From an uncultured Rubritalea sp. (GTDB lineage: Bacteria; Verrucomicrobiota; Verrucomicrobiia; Verrucomicrobiales; Akkermansiaceae): a DNA stretch of 64,000 bases. The notes below the pieces were generated by a model. It searched no databases and was not told the origin of the DNA. It saw only the letters and a list, made by a program, of their open reading frames with translations. Position 1 is the stretch's first letter; each line of letters opens with the position of its first letter. Shown here in pieces: positions 36,294-46,255 of the stretch. Location of the stretch: NCBI GenBank assembly GCA_937923145.1, contig CALAJT010000013.1:1-64000 (forward strand). Reading direction: 5' to 3'. Both the position numbers and the translations under genes were made by a program.

Positions 36294-36818
36294 ATGAAAC
36301 ATATGAAGAAGATATTTGCAGCTTGTTTGATAGCATTCAGTCTCACCTCAGTAACAGCCTCTGCGCAAGAAGGTGAGGTAGATCCAGTGCAGTCTGCCAA
36401 TGACGCTCTGCCAGACGCATCTAAAAAAGTTCAGAAAAAAGCCTGGCTCACTTCCATAGAGGAAGGTCTTAAAAAAGCTAAGGCACAGAACAAACTCGTA
36501 TTAATCGAATTCACTGGCTCTGACTGGTGCCCACCTTGCATGATGATGGCTAAGAAGGTATTCAGCAAAAAAGCTTTCCTAGAGGGAGTGAAAAAAGACT
36601 TCGTCATCGTCAAACTAGATATGCCTAACAGCAATGCTGATCTTAAAAAAGCGAACGGTGAGTTGATGAAAAAATATAAAGTCAGAGGCGTTCCTACAGT
36701 CCTACTCTTCGATGCCGAAGGAAAAGAATTTTCACGTTTCGTGGCATCTCAACACAGAACAGTGAAGGACTTTCTCAAGAAGCTCGATACTGCCAAGCGC
36801 AGAAAAGACATGTTTTAA
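36294..36818 (+). CDS. Secreted thioredoxin-fold protein
   Basis: A 174-residue protein with a signal peptide (cut near residue 25, SASA|QEG) and a thioredoxin_7/DsbD-gamma-like domain. The redox motif is CPPC in GSDWCPPCMMM near residue 80, and the cis-Pro is in RGVPTVLLFD. It probably acts as a periplasmic disulfide reductase or metal-site maintenance factor. TATAGT ends 6 nt before the ATG, again suggesting a leaderless message. Confidence 0.85.
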   Translation: MKHMKKIFAACLIAFSLTSVTASAQEGEVDPVQSANDALPDASKKVQKKAWLTSIEEGLKKAKAQNKLVLIEFTGSDWCPPCMMMAKKVFSKKAFLEGVKKDFVIVKLDMPNSNADLKKANGELMKKYKVRGVPTVLLFDAEGKEFSRFVASQHRTVKDFLKKLDTAKRRKDMF

Positions 36819-36839
36819 GCAACTTCAGCACACTTACCT

Positions 36840-37106
36840 ATGGATCCATATAAATCTCCACAATCTAAGGTCGATAGTGCATCAAACTTGAATTGCAGTT
36901 CGTCTAGTGGAGTTACTAATGCAGACAATCTTTTGGGGCCTAGTCCTCACTGCGGTAGCATTAATGGCAAGAAAAGTACTTTGTCCCAGCAACGACCGAG
37001 CATCATTTTCTTTCTGCTAGTGGGATGGATTTATTTATTGGTTAAATTAATTACACGCAAGACTACCGTCCTATGTGGCGACTGTGACGAGTATTATAAA
37101 GTCTAG
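36840..37106 (+). CDS. Small membrane protein with Cys pairs
   Basis: An 88-residue protein beginning MDPYKSPQSKV, a start shared in my memory by many small uncharacterised membrane proteins. One hydrophobic segment lies at about 53-69. A C-terminal CGDC motif with an upstream Cys could form a zinc or redox site. It begins 21 bp after the thioredoxin-fold gene and may be co-transcribed with it. Confidence 0.5.
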   Translation: MDPYKSPQSKVDSASNLNCSSSSGVTNADNLLGPSPHCGSINGKKSTLSQQRPSIIFFLLVGWIYLLVKLITRKTTVLCGDCDEYYKV

Positions 37107-37153
37107 TCAGAAATTAAACGTGCATCTTCACATATCTCAGTTATACAAAGCGC

Positions 37154-38503
37154 ATGTGGAAAGGCAGATTCGCTCAAGCAACAGCAGACCTCGTGCAGCA
37201 ATACGGGGAATCCATCTCTTATGATTGGAGACTTTATAAGCACGATATAGCAGGCTCTATAGCCCACGCGCGTGCTCAGGTACAAGCAGGATTACTCAAC
37301 GACGAGGAGTTTTCTCAAATAGAGAACGGTCTTCGTGAAATTGAGAAAGACATCGATGCTGGAAACTTCGATTTCTCAATAGAACTCGAAGACATCCACA
37401 TGAACATCGAGTCCGAGCTCACTAAACGCATCGGTGCAGCAGGAGGGAAACTCCACACAGCCCGCTCACGCAATGACCAAGTCGCTACCGACACACGTCT
37501 ATACTGCCGTGAGCAAATCGGAGTTATTTCTGATCATCTCAGCGCATTACAGAATGCTCTGCTAGATAAAGCGGAAGAATACGCAGGCGCAGTCATCCCT
37601 GGCTATACTCACTTACAACGTGGTCAGCCAGTCACCGTAGGTCACCATCTACTAGCCTACGTAGAAATGATAGCCCGTGATCTAGATCGCCTAAATGATG
37701 CTCGTAAGCGTGTCAACGTATCACCACTAGGATCAGGAGCGCTCGCGGGATCTACTATTAATCTCGACCGTGAGCAGATCGCCGCCGAGCTAGGCTTCGA
37801 TAGTATCACGACGAACTCTATGGACGCCATTTCAGACCGCGACTATATCATGGAGTTACTCTTCGATTTCGCTCTCGTAGGCACACACCTCTCAAGACTA
37901 TCTGAGGACCTCATACTTTGGTGTTCTAGCGAGTTCGGCTTTGCCACACTCAGTGATGCACACACCACCGGCTCATCACTCATGCCGCAGAAAAAGAATC
38001 CAGACGTATGCGAGCTCACTCGTGGTAAAACTGGTAGACTCTACGGAAATCTAGTTTCGCTCCTCACCTCTGCAAAAGGTCTCCCATTGACCTATAATCG
38101 TGACCTTCAGGAAGATAAAGAGCCTCTATTTGACTCTATTGACACTCTAATCATCGCCCTGAGCGTAAATACTGAGATGATTTCTGACATGGTGGTAAAT
38201 GTAGATGCATGTGAAGCTGCCGCTAGTGATCCTTTACTATTGGCGACAGACCTAGCTGACTACTTAGTGAAGAATGGAGTGCCTTTTCGCTCTGCTCACG
38301 AGCTTGTAGGTAAAGCTGTTGCGGTATCTGTGGAGACCAAGACACCACTTGATAAACTGGATCTAACAAAAATTTCCGAGCACTACGGTGCTGATGCCAA
38401 AGATGTTTTCAACCTCCAAACTGCGCTCGCTGCTAGGACGAACCCTGGCGCCCCAAGTATAGAAAATGTAATTAGTCAAATTTCTCACTGGCGGAATCAA
38501 TAA
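37154..38503 (+). CDS. argH: Argininosuccinate lyase
   Basis: Last step of arginine synthesis: argininosuccinate to arginine and fumarate. The fumarase/aspartase-superfamily signature GSSLMPQKKNPD is present near residue 277. Other blocks are SRNDQVATDTRL, PGYTHLQRGQPVTVGHHLLAY, GSGALAGST and TYNRDLQEDKE. 449 residues, normal length. TTATAC lies 7 nt before the ATG. Confidence 0.95.
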   Translation: MWKGRFAQATADLVQQYGESISYDWRLYKHDIAGSIAHARAQVQAGLLNDEEFSQIENGLREIEKDIDAGNFDFSIELEDIHMNIESELTKRIGAAGGKLHTARSRNDQVATDTRLYCREQIGVISDHLSALQNALLDKAEEYAGAVIPGYTHLQRGQPVTVGHHLLAYVEMIARDLDRLNDARKRVNVSPLGSGALAGSTINLDREQIAAELGFDSITTNSMDAISDRDYIMELLFDFALVGTHLSRLSEDLILWCSSEFGFATLSDAHTTGSSLMPQKKNPDVCELTRGKTGRLYGNLVSLLTSAKGLPLTYNRDLQEDKEPLFDSIDTLIIALSVNTEMISDMVVNVDACEAAASDPLLLATDLADYLVKNGVPFRSAHELVGKAVAVSVETKTPLDKLDLTKISEHYGADAKDVFNLQTALAARTNPGAPSIENVISQISHWRNQ

Positions 38504-38506
38504 TGT

Positions 38507-38534
38507 TTGTATACTCATGTTGGATAACTATTAT
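38507..38534 (+). promoter_or_regulatory. Promoter of the GYF-domain gene
   Basis: TTGTAT (38507-38512), a 16-bp spacer and TATTAT (38529-38534), ending 8 nt before ATG 38543. The leader would be 1-2 nt. Confidence 0.5.
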
Positions 38535-38542
38535 TTAACATT

Positions 38543-39688
38543 ATGAGTGAACAACTTTGGTACTACATTGACGCAGCAAATGCCCAGCACGGGCCTATCA
38601 CCATCCCACAACTACAGGCTCTAGTGGCCAACAATGTAGTAAATCCAGCCACGACCGTTTGGACTGAGGCTCTTGGCGATCAGTGGATACCTGCTAGTAA
38701 CGTAGAGGGATTATTCCCAGCGGACATCCCTGTAGAGCTTCATCCAGAGACCGCATCCGTAGCAGTCCAAGCTTCAGCTCAACCTGCAGACCCTGCTGTA
38801 GTAGCTGAAGAAATAGCCCATGCTGTAGCTCCACCAGAACCTGCTCCTACACTTTTAGCTGCTCCAGCTCCAGCTCCAGCTCCAGCTCCAGCTCCAGCTC
38901 TCGCAACACCAGCAGTAGCGGCACCCGCTTTACGTGCTCCAGATCCTATCGCTGCTGAGCCCCAGCAGCCGCAGCTTGCGCCTACATCCCCGATGCTAGC
39001 CTCGACACCTACTACCCAACCAGTGGCTGGTACAGTAGCTCCAATACCAGGAGTAGCAGCTCCAGCGCCTGTTCAAGCAGCAGCTCAGGCTCAAGCCCAA
39101 GCAGCGGCCCAAACACAGGCAGTGCCAGTTGCTGAAGATAAACCTAAGAAAGGCAAAAATGTTTTAGGTATCATTCTCTTAATAGTAGGTCTCGGAGTCG
39201 CTGGATATGGAGGCTCTCTACTTTCATCACCAGACAGCGCAGGTCTCGCATACGGTCTACTGGGTGGAGGTGGCGTAATCGCAATACTAGGTCTCATCAT
39301 GACTCTGAAAGGCAAGAAGGTCGTAGACTCAGTAGCAGTTGGGGCAGGTGGCACACTTCCAGCTGGAGGTGAGCTGGGTTCACTAGGAGGAATTCCAGCA
39401 GCCGCTCCCGGAGCAGCCCCAGCAGGAACTTTTGATGTATCTGCCACTGCAAACGTAGAGCCCATCCCAGCAGGAACAGCCCCAGTAGCCATCAAGGCAA
39501 ACCCGCTTATGCCGACTAATCCAGCTGCTGACGTAGCCGCTAAGCCTAGCCCGTTCGCAGGAGTATCAGCCGCTACTAAGCCAAACCCACTTCTCGGAAA
39601 CGCAGCAGCCATTAAGCCTCAGAACAAGCTGAATACCAAACTGCCAGCTCAGCCTGTAACTCCACCAGCAGACGCTGGTCAGAGTTAA
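38543..39688 (+). CDS. GYF_2-domain membrane protein with Ala/Pro-rich linkers
   Basis: A 381-residue protein. The N-terminal 60 residues form a GYF_2 domain (WYYIDAANAQHGPITIPQLQ ... WTEALGDQWIPAS). A long Ala/Pro/Gln-rich disordered region follows, including an (AP)6 run. Two hydrophobic segments (about 207-227 and 233-252) follow, then a second Ala/Pro-rich tail. GYF domains bind proline-rich peptides, so the protein may bind its own linkers or a partner. Function unknown. Confidence 0.75.
   Translation: MSEQLWYYIDAANAQHGPITIPQLQALVANNVVNPATTVWTEALGDQWIPASNVEGLFPADIPVELHPETASVAVQASAQPADPAVVAEEIAHAVAPPEPAPTLLAAPAPAPAPAPAPALATPAVAAPALRAPDPIAAEPQQPQLAPTSPMLASTPTTQPVAGTVAPIPGVAAPAPVQAAAQAQAQAAAQTQAVPVAEDKPKKGKNVLGIILLIVGLGVAGYGGSLLSSPDSAGLAYGLLGGGGVIAILGLIMTLKGKKVVDSVAVGAGGTLPAGGELGSLGGIPAAAPGAAPAGTFDVSATANVEPIPAGTAPVAIKANPLMPTNPAADVAAKPSPFAGVSAATKPNPLLGNAAAIKPQNKLNTKLPAQPVTPPADAGQS
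38861..38900 (+). repeat. Hexanucleotide tandem repeat (GCTCCA)
   Basis: Six full GCTCCA units plus GCTC inside the GYF gene encode Ala-Pro dipeptides. Slippage would change length by two residues per unit without breaking the frame. Confidence 0.9.
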
Positions 39689-39715
39689 TCACTTTACCCT
39701 AACCTAACAAAGCTT

Positions 39716-39748
39716 ACCCTTAACTAGGAAACTGGTTAAGGGTTTTTC
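39716..39748 (+). terminator. Terminator of the GYF-domain gene
   Basis: A 12-bp stem (one G-T pair) capped by GAAA: ACCCTTAACTAG (39716-39727) with CTGGTTAAGGGT (39732-39743), followed by TTTTC. Confidence 0.85.
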
Positions 39749-39810
39749 TTTTCATTTACCAAACTACCACTACAGTCCCGAAAATTTTAACGACTGACAA
39801 TTTAAGACTT

Positions 39811-42369
39811 ATGAAACCGACCGCAGCTTTTCCATTTGATACCTTTGAGCCTAAGTGGCAAGCCCACTGGGAAAACAACGACACCTTTAAAGTAGCCAAC
39901 CCTGGCGAAGAAGGATTCGATGCTACTAAGCCGAAATACTTCGTGCTCGATATGTTTCCTTACCCATCAGGAGCAGGTCTCCACGTTGGTCACCCAGAAG
40001 GCTACACAGCTACTGATATCCTAGGTAGATACAAGCGAATGAATGGTCACAATGTCCTCCACCCGATGGGCTGGGACGCATTCGGGCTACCTGCTGAGCA
40101 ATACGCTATCAAGACAGGTCAGCATCCGCGTGTCACTACTGAGCAGAACCTCGATAATTTCCGCCGTCAGCTGAAATCACTAGGTTTTGGCTACGACTGG
40201 AGCCGTGAGATCAACACCACTGACGCAGAATACGTCAAGTGGACACAGTGGATATTCATCCAGCTCTATAATTCTTATTTCTGCGAAAAAGAGAAGAAAG
40301 CCAAGCCAATCTCCGAACTAGAAGCCAAAGGCTATACCCGTGAGCAGATGGACGAAGAACGCCTCGCATTCATTTCAGAAGCACCTGTGAACTGGTCACC
40401 AGATCTAGGCACAGTTTTAGCAAATGAAGAGGTAGAAGAATGGAAATCAAAAGGGCACACTGTAGAGCGTCGCCCACTAAAACAATGGATGCTACGTATT
40501 ACAAAATTTGCACAGCGCCTCATAGATGATTTAGGACCACTCGACTGGCCAGAATCTATCAAAATGCTTCAGACAAACTGGATCGGAAAATCAATCGGTG
40601 CTGAAGTTAAATTTAATATCCAAGGCAACGAAATAGAAGTCTTCACCACTCGTCCAGACACACTCTTCGGAGCTACATATATGGTGCTAGCTCCTGAGCA
40701 TTCACTCGTCTCAGATATCATATCAGCAGAACAGAAAGAAGAAGTCGAAGCCTACGTCAAAACCTGCGCTACCAAGTCAGATATGGAGCGTGGTGAGATG
40801 AATAAGGATAAGACAGGTATCTTCACAGGAGCCTTCGCTACTAACCCAGTAAACGGAGAGCAAATCCCAGTATGGATCGCTGACTACGTGATGATGGGCT
40901 ATGGCACCGGAGCTATAATGGCTGTCCCTGGACACGATGAACGCGACTACGAATTCGCAGAAAAATTTGAGCTTCCTATTATTCAAGTAGTAACGCCAAA
41001 GGGCGAAGAAAAATGGCAAGGATTCACTGGTAACGGAACTTCCGTAAACTCAGGGTTTCTCGATGGCATGAAGACTAAGGATGCTAAGAGAGCTATGATT
41101 TCATGGCTTATCGACAACAACAAAGGCAAACCACAAACCAATTTCAAACTCCGTGACTGGCTCTTCTCACGCCAGCGCTACTGGGGTGAGCCATTCCCTA
41201 TCATCTGGGAAAATGGCAAGCACAGCACCGTCCCTGAAAGCGAGCTTCCTGTCCTCCAGCCAGACTTAGAAGACTTCAAGCCTACAGGTGACCCACGCGG
41301 GCCACTCGTCAAAGCTACAGACTGGATCAAATACAGCGAGACCGCCGAGCGCGAGACTAACACCATGCCACAATGGGCAGGCTCATGCTGGTATTACCTC
41401 CGCTACTGCGATCCTAACAACACAGAGCGATTCATCTCAAAAGAAGCCGAAGAATACTGGAGCAGCGATGGCGCAACTGTAGACCTCTACGTAGGCGGTA
41501 CCGAGCATGCTGTGCTCCACCTCCTCTACGCCAGATTCTGGCACAAGGTAATGTTCGATCTCGGACATCTAACAACTAATGAGCCATTCAAAAAACTCGT
41601 AAACCAAGGGCTCATCCTAGGTGAAGACGGAGCTAAAATGTCTAAGTCAATCGGTAATGTAGTGAGCCCGGACGACGTAGTAGATCAATACGGGGCAGAC
41701 TCACTACGCCTCTACGAAATGTTCATGGGACCTCTCACTCAGGTGAAGCCATGGCAGATGAAAGGAGTCGAGGGCGTATCACGTTTCCTAGCGAAAGTGT
41801 GGCGAGTCGCGATGACTCAAGCGGAAGACGAAAGCTGGAGCCTCTCTGACAAAATCACAGACGAAGCACCAACCGATAAAGCTCTTCTTAAAGTCACTCA
41901 CGAGACTATCAAAAAAGTGACTGAAGACATCGAGAAAATGAGCTTCAATACTGCAATCTCTCAAATGATGATCTGCACCAATGCCTTCACCAAGGCAGAC
42001 AAGGTGTCAGCAACATTGCTCCGAGATTTCCTCAAGTGTCTCAATCCATTCGCTCCACATATCACCGAAGAAATTCATTCTCACCTATCCGAGTCCTACC
42101 CATCAGCGAAATGCTCCACAGGCAATATACTCAGTGATCGTGGCTGGCCTAGCTTCAAGGAAGAATACCTAGTAGAGTCAGAAGTCACCGTGGTGATCCA
42201 GGTAAACGGCAAACTCCGAGCCAAGCTAACAGTCGCCAAAGACATCAGCAAAGAAGACATGGAAGCCCTGGCCCTAGCCGACGAAACTGTAAAGACCTAC
42301 ACAGATGGCAACACTGTCCGTAAAGTCATAGTGATCCCAGGCAAGCTAGTGAATATCGTGGCGAATTAG
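39811..42369 (+). CDS. leuS: Leucyl-tRNA synthetase
   Basis: An 852-residue class I synthetase. The HIGH-type motif is in [12 protein letters not shown] near residue 55 and the KMSKS loop in [11 protein letters not shown] near residue 608. The connective-peptide editing domain lies between, with [19 protein letters not shown] and the catalytic Asp region [10 protein letters not shown]. The C-terminal anticodon-binding and tRNA-contact domains are complete. Standard length. No T-box or leader peptide was seen upstream. Confidence 0.97.
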   Translation: MKPTAAFPFDTFEPKWQAHWENNDTFKVANPGEEGFDATKPKYFVLDMFPYPSGAGLHVGHPEGYTATDILGRYKRMNGHNVLHPMGWDAFGLPAEQYAIKTGQHPRVTTEQNLDNFRRQLKSLGFGYDWSREINTTDAEYVKWTQWIFIQLYNSYFCEKEKKAKPISELEAKGYTREQMDEERLAFISEAPVNWSPDLGTVLANEEVEEWKSKGHTVERRPLKQWMLRITKFAQRLIDDLGPLDWPESIKMLQTNWIGKSIGAEVKFNIQGNEIEVFTTRPDTLFGATYMVLAPEHSLVSDIISAEQKEEVEAYVKTCATKSDMERGEMNKDKTGIFTGAFATNPVNGEQIPVWIADYVMMGYGTGAIMAVPGHDERDYEFAEKFELPIIQVVTPKGEEKWQGFTGNGTSVNSGFLDGMKTKDAKRAMISWLIDNNKGKPQTNFKLRDWLFSRQRYWGEPFPIIWENGKHSTVPESELPVLQPDLEDFKPTGDPRGPLVKATDWIKYSETAERETNTMPQWAGSCWYYLRYCDPNNTERFISKEAEEYWSSDGATVDLYVGGTEHAVLHLLYARFWHKVMFDLGHLTTNEPFKKLVNQGLILGEDGAKMSKSIGNVVSPDDVVDQYGADSLRLYEMFMGPLTQVKPWQMKGVEGVSRFLAKVWRVAMTQAEDESWSLSDKITDEAPTDKALLKVTHETIKKVTEDIEKMSFNTAISQMMICTNAFTKADKVSATLLRDFLKCLNPFAPHITEEIHSHLSESYPSAKCSTGNILSDRGWPSFKEEYLVESEVTVVIQVNGKLRAKLTVAKDISKEDMEALALADETVKTYTDGNTVRKVIVIPGKLVNIVAN

Positions 42370-42397
42370 CTTTTAAAACAGATTTAGCTCATTCAAT

Positions 42398-42439
42398 TAA
42401 CCTTGTATCTTCCGGATTGATTCCGAGATTCTAAGGTTA
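42398..42439. repeat. Inverted repeat behind leuS
   Basis: TAACCTT (42398-42404) and AAGGTTA (42433-42439) enclose an imperfect inner stem. It may end the leuS transcript, but no T run follows. Confidence 0.4.
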
Positions 42440-42454
42440 AAGAGACGAATGCAA

Positions 42455-42556
42455 TGTGACTGCCTCCGCTTCTGAAGGGGCCTAGGTTTCACTGCCGTGG
42501 GTTTCAACCCACGGGATACTACTATAGAAATAAGAATGAGCTGGAGGCACAGTGGA
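42455..42556. mobile_element. REP/MITE-like nested palindrome
   Basis: An intergenic, non-coding structure of about 100 bp. Imperfect outer arms around CCTCC (42461-42470) and GGAGG (42541-42550) enclose a perfect 8-bp hairpin CCGTGGGT (42495-42502)/ACCCACGG (42507-42514) with a TTCA loop. The shape is that of REP-type elements mobilised by REP-associated transposases, one of which lies at the start of this window. No second copy was found within the window. Confidence 0.45.
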
Positions 42557-42567
42557 ATGTGTGGCTA

Positions 42568-44547
42568 TTATTCTCCAAGCTCTTTATTCAGCTTCTCAAT
42601 CTCGTCAGTAACCTCAGTCCAACGAGAATATGCTTTTTCTAGTTTTTCGGCTAGGGCTGAGTAGGCGATAGAGGATTCCTGCATCTTGGCGCCATCGGAG
42701 GCTATTTCTGGTTTTTCCATGTGGGCTGAGAGAGTCTTTTGGGCTTTTTCGATTTCAGCAATTTCTGCTTCCTTAGTTACAAGCTCTTCTTCAAGTGGCT
42801 TGAGAATCTTACTACGCTTTTGGCGGTTCTCTGCATCGAGCTTACGCTGCTCTTTACGTGAGAGTTTTTCGCCATTGGCACCTGTGGTTACTTTCTTTGA
42901 CTTCTTAGCGAATTGAGCCTGAGCTTTAGCTGCATTTTTCTCTTCTTCCTTTTTCTCTAGGAAATAAGTGACGTTACCTGCGAATAATCGAGGCTCTTCT
43001 TCTGGTCGAAACTCTAGTGTCGTAGTGACGATGGAGTCTAGGAACTGACGGTTGTGGGAAACGATGAGGTAGGAGCCAGGATATTCATTAAGCGCTGCTT
43101 GGAGCACTGCTTGAGATTGGACATCAAGGTGGTTAGTCGGCTCATCGAGAATGAGGAAGTTGGCAGGCTGGATGAGCATGCGAACGAGCGCGACACGTGA
43201 GCGTTCACCACCGGAGAGGACTCCGACTTTCTTGAATACATCATCACCACGGAAGAGGAAACAACCGAGAATGTTTCGCACGAGTGGCGCGTTCTCGCGA
43301 GAGGCTACCATTTCACAGGTCTCCATCACGGAAAGGTCTGGGTCTAGTTCGTCTGCATGGTTCTGTGAGAAAAAGGATATAGCGGACTTACTGCCGAGTG
43401 TGAAGTCACCAGAGTCGGGTTCTTCTTGTCCAGTGATGAGTCGGCAGAATGTGGATTTACCCGCTCCGTTAGGTCCTACGATTGCGATGCGAGCGCCCTT
43501 TTCTACTTCGAAGTTGAAGCCTTCGAAAATTTCAGTTTTGCCATAGGATTTACTGGCATTTTCTAGTTTAGCTACTGACTGTGCACTTGGAGGTGGCTTT
43601 GGGAATGTGAAGCTCATTACTGCGTCTTCTACTTCTACCTGAATGAGTTCAATCTTATCAAGAGCTTTGATTCTAGACTGAGCCTGGGTCGCTTTGGATG
43701 CCTTAGCTCGGAAGCGCTCAATGAATGCCTTTTGCTTTTGGATTTCTTTTTGCTGGGCAAGGTATGCTTTGATCTTAATCTCTTTTCTAGCCTTAGACTC
43801 AGTGAGGTAGTAGGAGTAGTTACCTGCGTATTCTTCTGCTTTACCATGGGCGAATGCGATCGTGCGTTTAGTAAGTGCGTCGAGTAGTGAGAGATCGTGA
43901 GAAATGATGACGATAGCACCAGGATATGCGAAAAGGTATTGCTCCATCCATTGCTGGGAATCTATGTCGAGGTGGTTAGTCGGCTCATCGAGTAGCAGCA
44001 CTTCTGGCTCCTGGAGGAAAAGTTTCGCCATCGCGATACGCATCTGCCAACCACCTGAGAATTCGGAGCAATCACGATTAAAATCGCTGCGCTTGAACCC
44101 TAGTCCAGTGAGTGCGGATTCGATCTTCGGTTTGATACGGCTTGGGTCAAAGTGTTCTAGTTGGTGCTCTTTTTCACCAATTTTATCTAGTACATCGTAG
44201 AAGGGTTGTTCGTTTGGATCCATATCACCTAACTTTTCAGAGAGGACATCGATTTCGGTCTGTAGTGCCTTTGCCTCGGCAAATGCAGACTCAGTTTCGT
44301 CCCAGAGAGTGATGCCAGAGATATGGATGCCTTCCTGTGGAAGATAGCCGATACGGCAGTTCTTAGGTTTAACGATTTTTCCCGCATTCTGCTCTAGAAC
44401 ACCACCGAGGCATTTCATGAGAGTGGATTTACCAGCACCGTTATGTCCGGCAAAGGAAATACGCTCCTTTTCAAGGATGGTAAATGAGAGGTCGTCAAAG
44501 ATGACGCGTGGGCCGAATTCTACCCTAAGTTGTTTGATTGCAAGCAC
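42568..44547 (-). CDS. ABC-F family ATPase (Uup/YheS-like)
   Basis: A 659-residue tandem ABC protein without membrane segments. Domain 1: Walker A GHNGAGKST, signature FSGGWQMRIAMAKLF, LLLDEPTNHLD. Domain 2: GPNGAGKST, LSGGERSRVALVRML, LILDEPTNHLD. A basic arm lies between the domains. The C-terminal 120 residues form a Lys/Glu-rich coiled coil like that of Uup/YheS proteins, which bind ribosomes or DNA. GTG 44547 (MLAIKQLRVEFG) is chosen as start because homologues begin there; the frame stays open to 44607. Confidence 0.88.
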   Translation of the reverse strand: MLAIKQLRVEFGPRVIFDDLSFTILEKERISFAGHNGAGKSTLMKCLGGVLEQNAGKIVKPKNCRIGYLPQEGIHISGITLWDETESAFAEAKALQTEIDVLSEKLGDMDPNEQPFYDVLDKIGEKEHQLEHFDPSRIKPKIESALTGLGFKRSDFNRDCSEFSGGWQMRIAMAKLFLQEPEVLLLDEPTNHLDIDSQQWMEQYLFAYPGAIVIISHDLSLLDALTKRTIAFAHGKAEEYAGNYSYYLTESKARKEIKIKAYLAQQKEIQKQKAFIERFRAKASKATQAQSRIKALDKIELIQVEVEDAVMSFTFPKPPPSAQSVAKLENASKSYGKTEIFEGFNFEVEKGARIAIVGPNGAGKSTFCRLITGQEEPDSGDFTLGSKSAISFFSQNHADELDPDLSVMETCEMVASRENAPLVRNILGCFLFRGDDVFKKVGVLSGGERSRVALVRMLIQPANFLILDEPTNHLDVQSQAVLQAALNEYPGSYLIVSHNRQFLDSIVTTTLEFRPEEEPRLFAGNVTYFLEKKEEEKNAAKAQAQFAKKSKKVTTGANGEKLSRKEQRKLDAENRQKRSKILKPLEEELVTKEAEIAEIEKAQKTLSAHMEKPEIASDGAKMQESSIAYSALAEKLEKAYSRWTEVTDEIEKLNKELGE

Positions 44548-44656
44548 GGCGCAGGTGTAAGCAGAACTTCCACAATCATAAAGAAAAATCTGCAATGTCT
44601 CAGTCACTTAAGACGAGTTTGACAAGTGGAGCCTGATTTTTTATTTGTATAGGCAC

Positions 44657-45054
44657 ATGAATAAAAAATTAAACAGTGTTGGGTGGTTCGAGATTTATGT
44701 CGAGGACATGGATAGGGCAAAGAAATTTTATGAAGCAATGCTCGACCTAAAATTAGAAAAGCTCCCTATTCCAGAGGGAATGCCAGGTGAGATGTAGTCG
44801 TTCGGCAGTGATGAATGTGCAGATGAATTACCAGGTGCGCAGTGGGTGCTCTTGTGAAGATGGAGGGCTTCGGACCTGGACCTGGTGGAAGCCTAGTTTA
44901 CTTTAACTGTGACGACTGCTCAATGGAAGAAGCTAGAGCTGGGGAGTATGGGAGGGCGATTGTTCAGAGTAAGTTCTCTATCGGAGAATATGGTAACATA
45001 GCTCTACTGGAAGATACGGAAGGGAATATGATAGGGTTGCATTCTAAAGTCTAA
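44657..45054 (+). pseudogene. Decayed VOC (glyoxalase-like) gene
   Basis: Translation from ATG 44657 gives a clear VOC start (VGWFEIYVEDMDRAKKFYEAML) but meets TAG at 44795-44797 after MPGEM, where homologues have Trp. Around 44842-44847 one extra G (GTGGGTG) shifts the frame. Only in the shifted frame does the rest of the domain appear (GALVKMEGFGPGPGG ... IGEYGNIALLEDTEGNMIGLHS), to TAA 45052-45054. Two independent lesions make this a pseudogene of a small single-domain VOC protein, unless sequencing errors are involved. Confidence 0.85.
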
Positions 45055-45067
45055 AGGCAACCCTATC
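45030..45067. terminator. Stem-loop between the VOC pseudogene and the porin gene
   Basis: A perfect 11-bp stem, GATAGGGTTGC (45030-45040) with GCAACCCTATC (45057-45067). It overlaps the end of the pseudogene and lies 10 bp past the stop of the convergent outer-membrane protein gene. The T tract is weak on both sides. Confidence 0.6.
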
Positions 45068-45076
45068 ACAAATAAA

Positions 45077-46249
45077 TTAGCGAACCTCTCCTGGACCAAA
45101 GTCAAAGTTAATTTGAAGCCAGAGAGTGTCTTCTGTGTCACCACTTTCTAATTCGTCGTGGTTATATTGGAGTCTAGCATGACCACCGAATTGTTCTGTG
45201 AAGCTGAACTGGTGAGTGAGTGCGAGTGATAAACGCTTACGCTCTTCAGTCTCAAACTCACCGTCTTCTACACCCTCTACCCAGCCGTAGCGGGCAGTAA
45301 CATTCCAGTTATCGTGGAAGGTATGACCTGCTTTTACCATGACACTTTGTTGTCCAGCTGAGCCGATATTTGTAGAGTCTGCTTCATCTACCCATTCTAC
45401 ATTTCGGTGAGTATATTCTACTCCTGCTACCCATTCCTTACCGCCAGACTCTAGACCGTTTTCTCTCCATTTGTAGAGATAGTCTGCTGAGAAAAGTTCG
45501 CTGTCTCTGTCGAAGCCATTTTCCCCTTGAGCATAGTTGAGCCCGATAGTGTGGTAGTTAAAGTCGTTAGCATTGTAGTTTAGTTGGGCTCTGACTGTGA
45601 AAAGTTGACCATTGAAATATGATTTTTCAGTAGTTTCCTCAGCATGATTATGATCAGCATCCGAGTGATCCTCTTCCTCTCCGTGTTCATGCTCGATAGC
45701 ATTTCCATAACTACTAGAGATAATGAAATTTCCTGCACTGTAATTTTTAACCCAGCTGAGTTCTAGACCTTCTGTACGTAGTCCTTCTTCGCCTAAGAAT
45801 AGTCCATTAGTCAAGTTAGCGTCTACGAAGTCCCAGCCGTGGAGATGAACATTATTCTGCATTCCTATTCTATTGAGATAACGACCACCTCTGACTTCGA
45901 AACTCCCTCCTAGGGCTTTAAGGTTTTTTATTTTCAGGAATCCTTCTTCCCACTCAGAATCAAATTCATCATCTTCATTGAGAAAAATATTTGTGTTGAT
46001 GAATCCTTCTAGGAATTCATTTGCTCTCAAACTAAGTCCTAGATCGATTCCTTGTAGAGTTACTTCCTCACGTGGATCATGAGCATGAGTGGGCAGACCT
46101 TTTCCTGTGCCTACTGCTACAGAGGAGTGTGCCGTTACATCTAGGACAGAGCTCTCATTATTGAAGGGTAACTTAAAACCAGATTGAGCCGAGCTGATGA
46201 GTGAAGTTGCGATGAATAGTGAAGTTGTAATCTCGTATTTAAAATTCAT
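45077..46249 (-). CDS. Outer-membrane beta-barrel protein with His-rich loop, metal-uptake candidate
   Basis: A 390-residue protein with a signal peptide (about 1-23). The sequence has alternating amphipathic strands typical of porin-like barrels and ends with a barrel-type last strand (WLQINFDFGPGEVR). A loop near residues 187-206 is extremely rich in His, Asp and Glu (EHEHGEEEDHSDADHNHAEE), and a HAHDPREE segment lies near residue 55. These suggest binding of zinc or a similar metal. Just upstream, a 21-bp palindrome lies between the -35 and -10 boxes, a typical repressor layout. A Zur- or Fur-type regulon is an inference. Confidence 0.7.
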   Translation of the reverse strand: MNFKYEITTSLFIATSLISSAQSGFKLPFNNESSVLDVTAHSSVAVGTGKGLPTHAHDPREEVTLQGIDLGLSLRANEFLEGFINTNIFLNEDDEFDSEWEEGFLKIKNLKALGGSFEVRGGRYLNRIGMQNNVHLHGWDFVDANLTNGLFLGEEGLRTEGLELSWVKNYSAGNFIISSSYGNAIEHEHGEEEDHSDADHNHAEETTEKSYFNGQLFTVRAQLNYNANDFNYHTIGLNYAQGENGFDRDSELFSADYLYKWRENGLESGGKEWVAGVEYTHRNVEWVDEADSTNIGSAGQQSVMVKAGHTFHDNWNVTARYGWVEGVEDGEFETEERKRLSLALTHQFSFTEQFGGHARLQYNHDELESGDTEDTLWLQINFDFGPGEVR

Positions 46250-46255
46250 GAGGAA

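Noticed and set aside
39091-39612. A 173-residue minus-strand frame over the GYF gene
   Set aside because: It is the antisense of Ala/Pro-rich coding sequence, with no start context or homology, and the plus-strand gene has recognisable domains.
44657-45054. TAG in the VOC gene as pyrrolysine or other recoding
   Set aside because: The same gene also carries a frameshift, and the position is an ordinary Trp in homologues, so simple decay is more likely.
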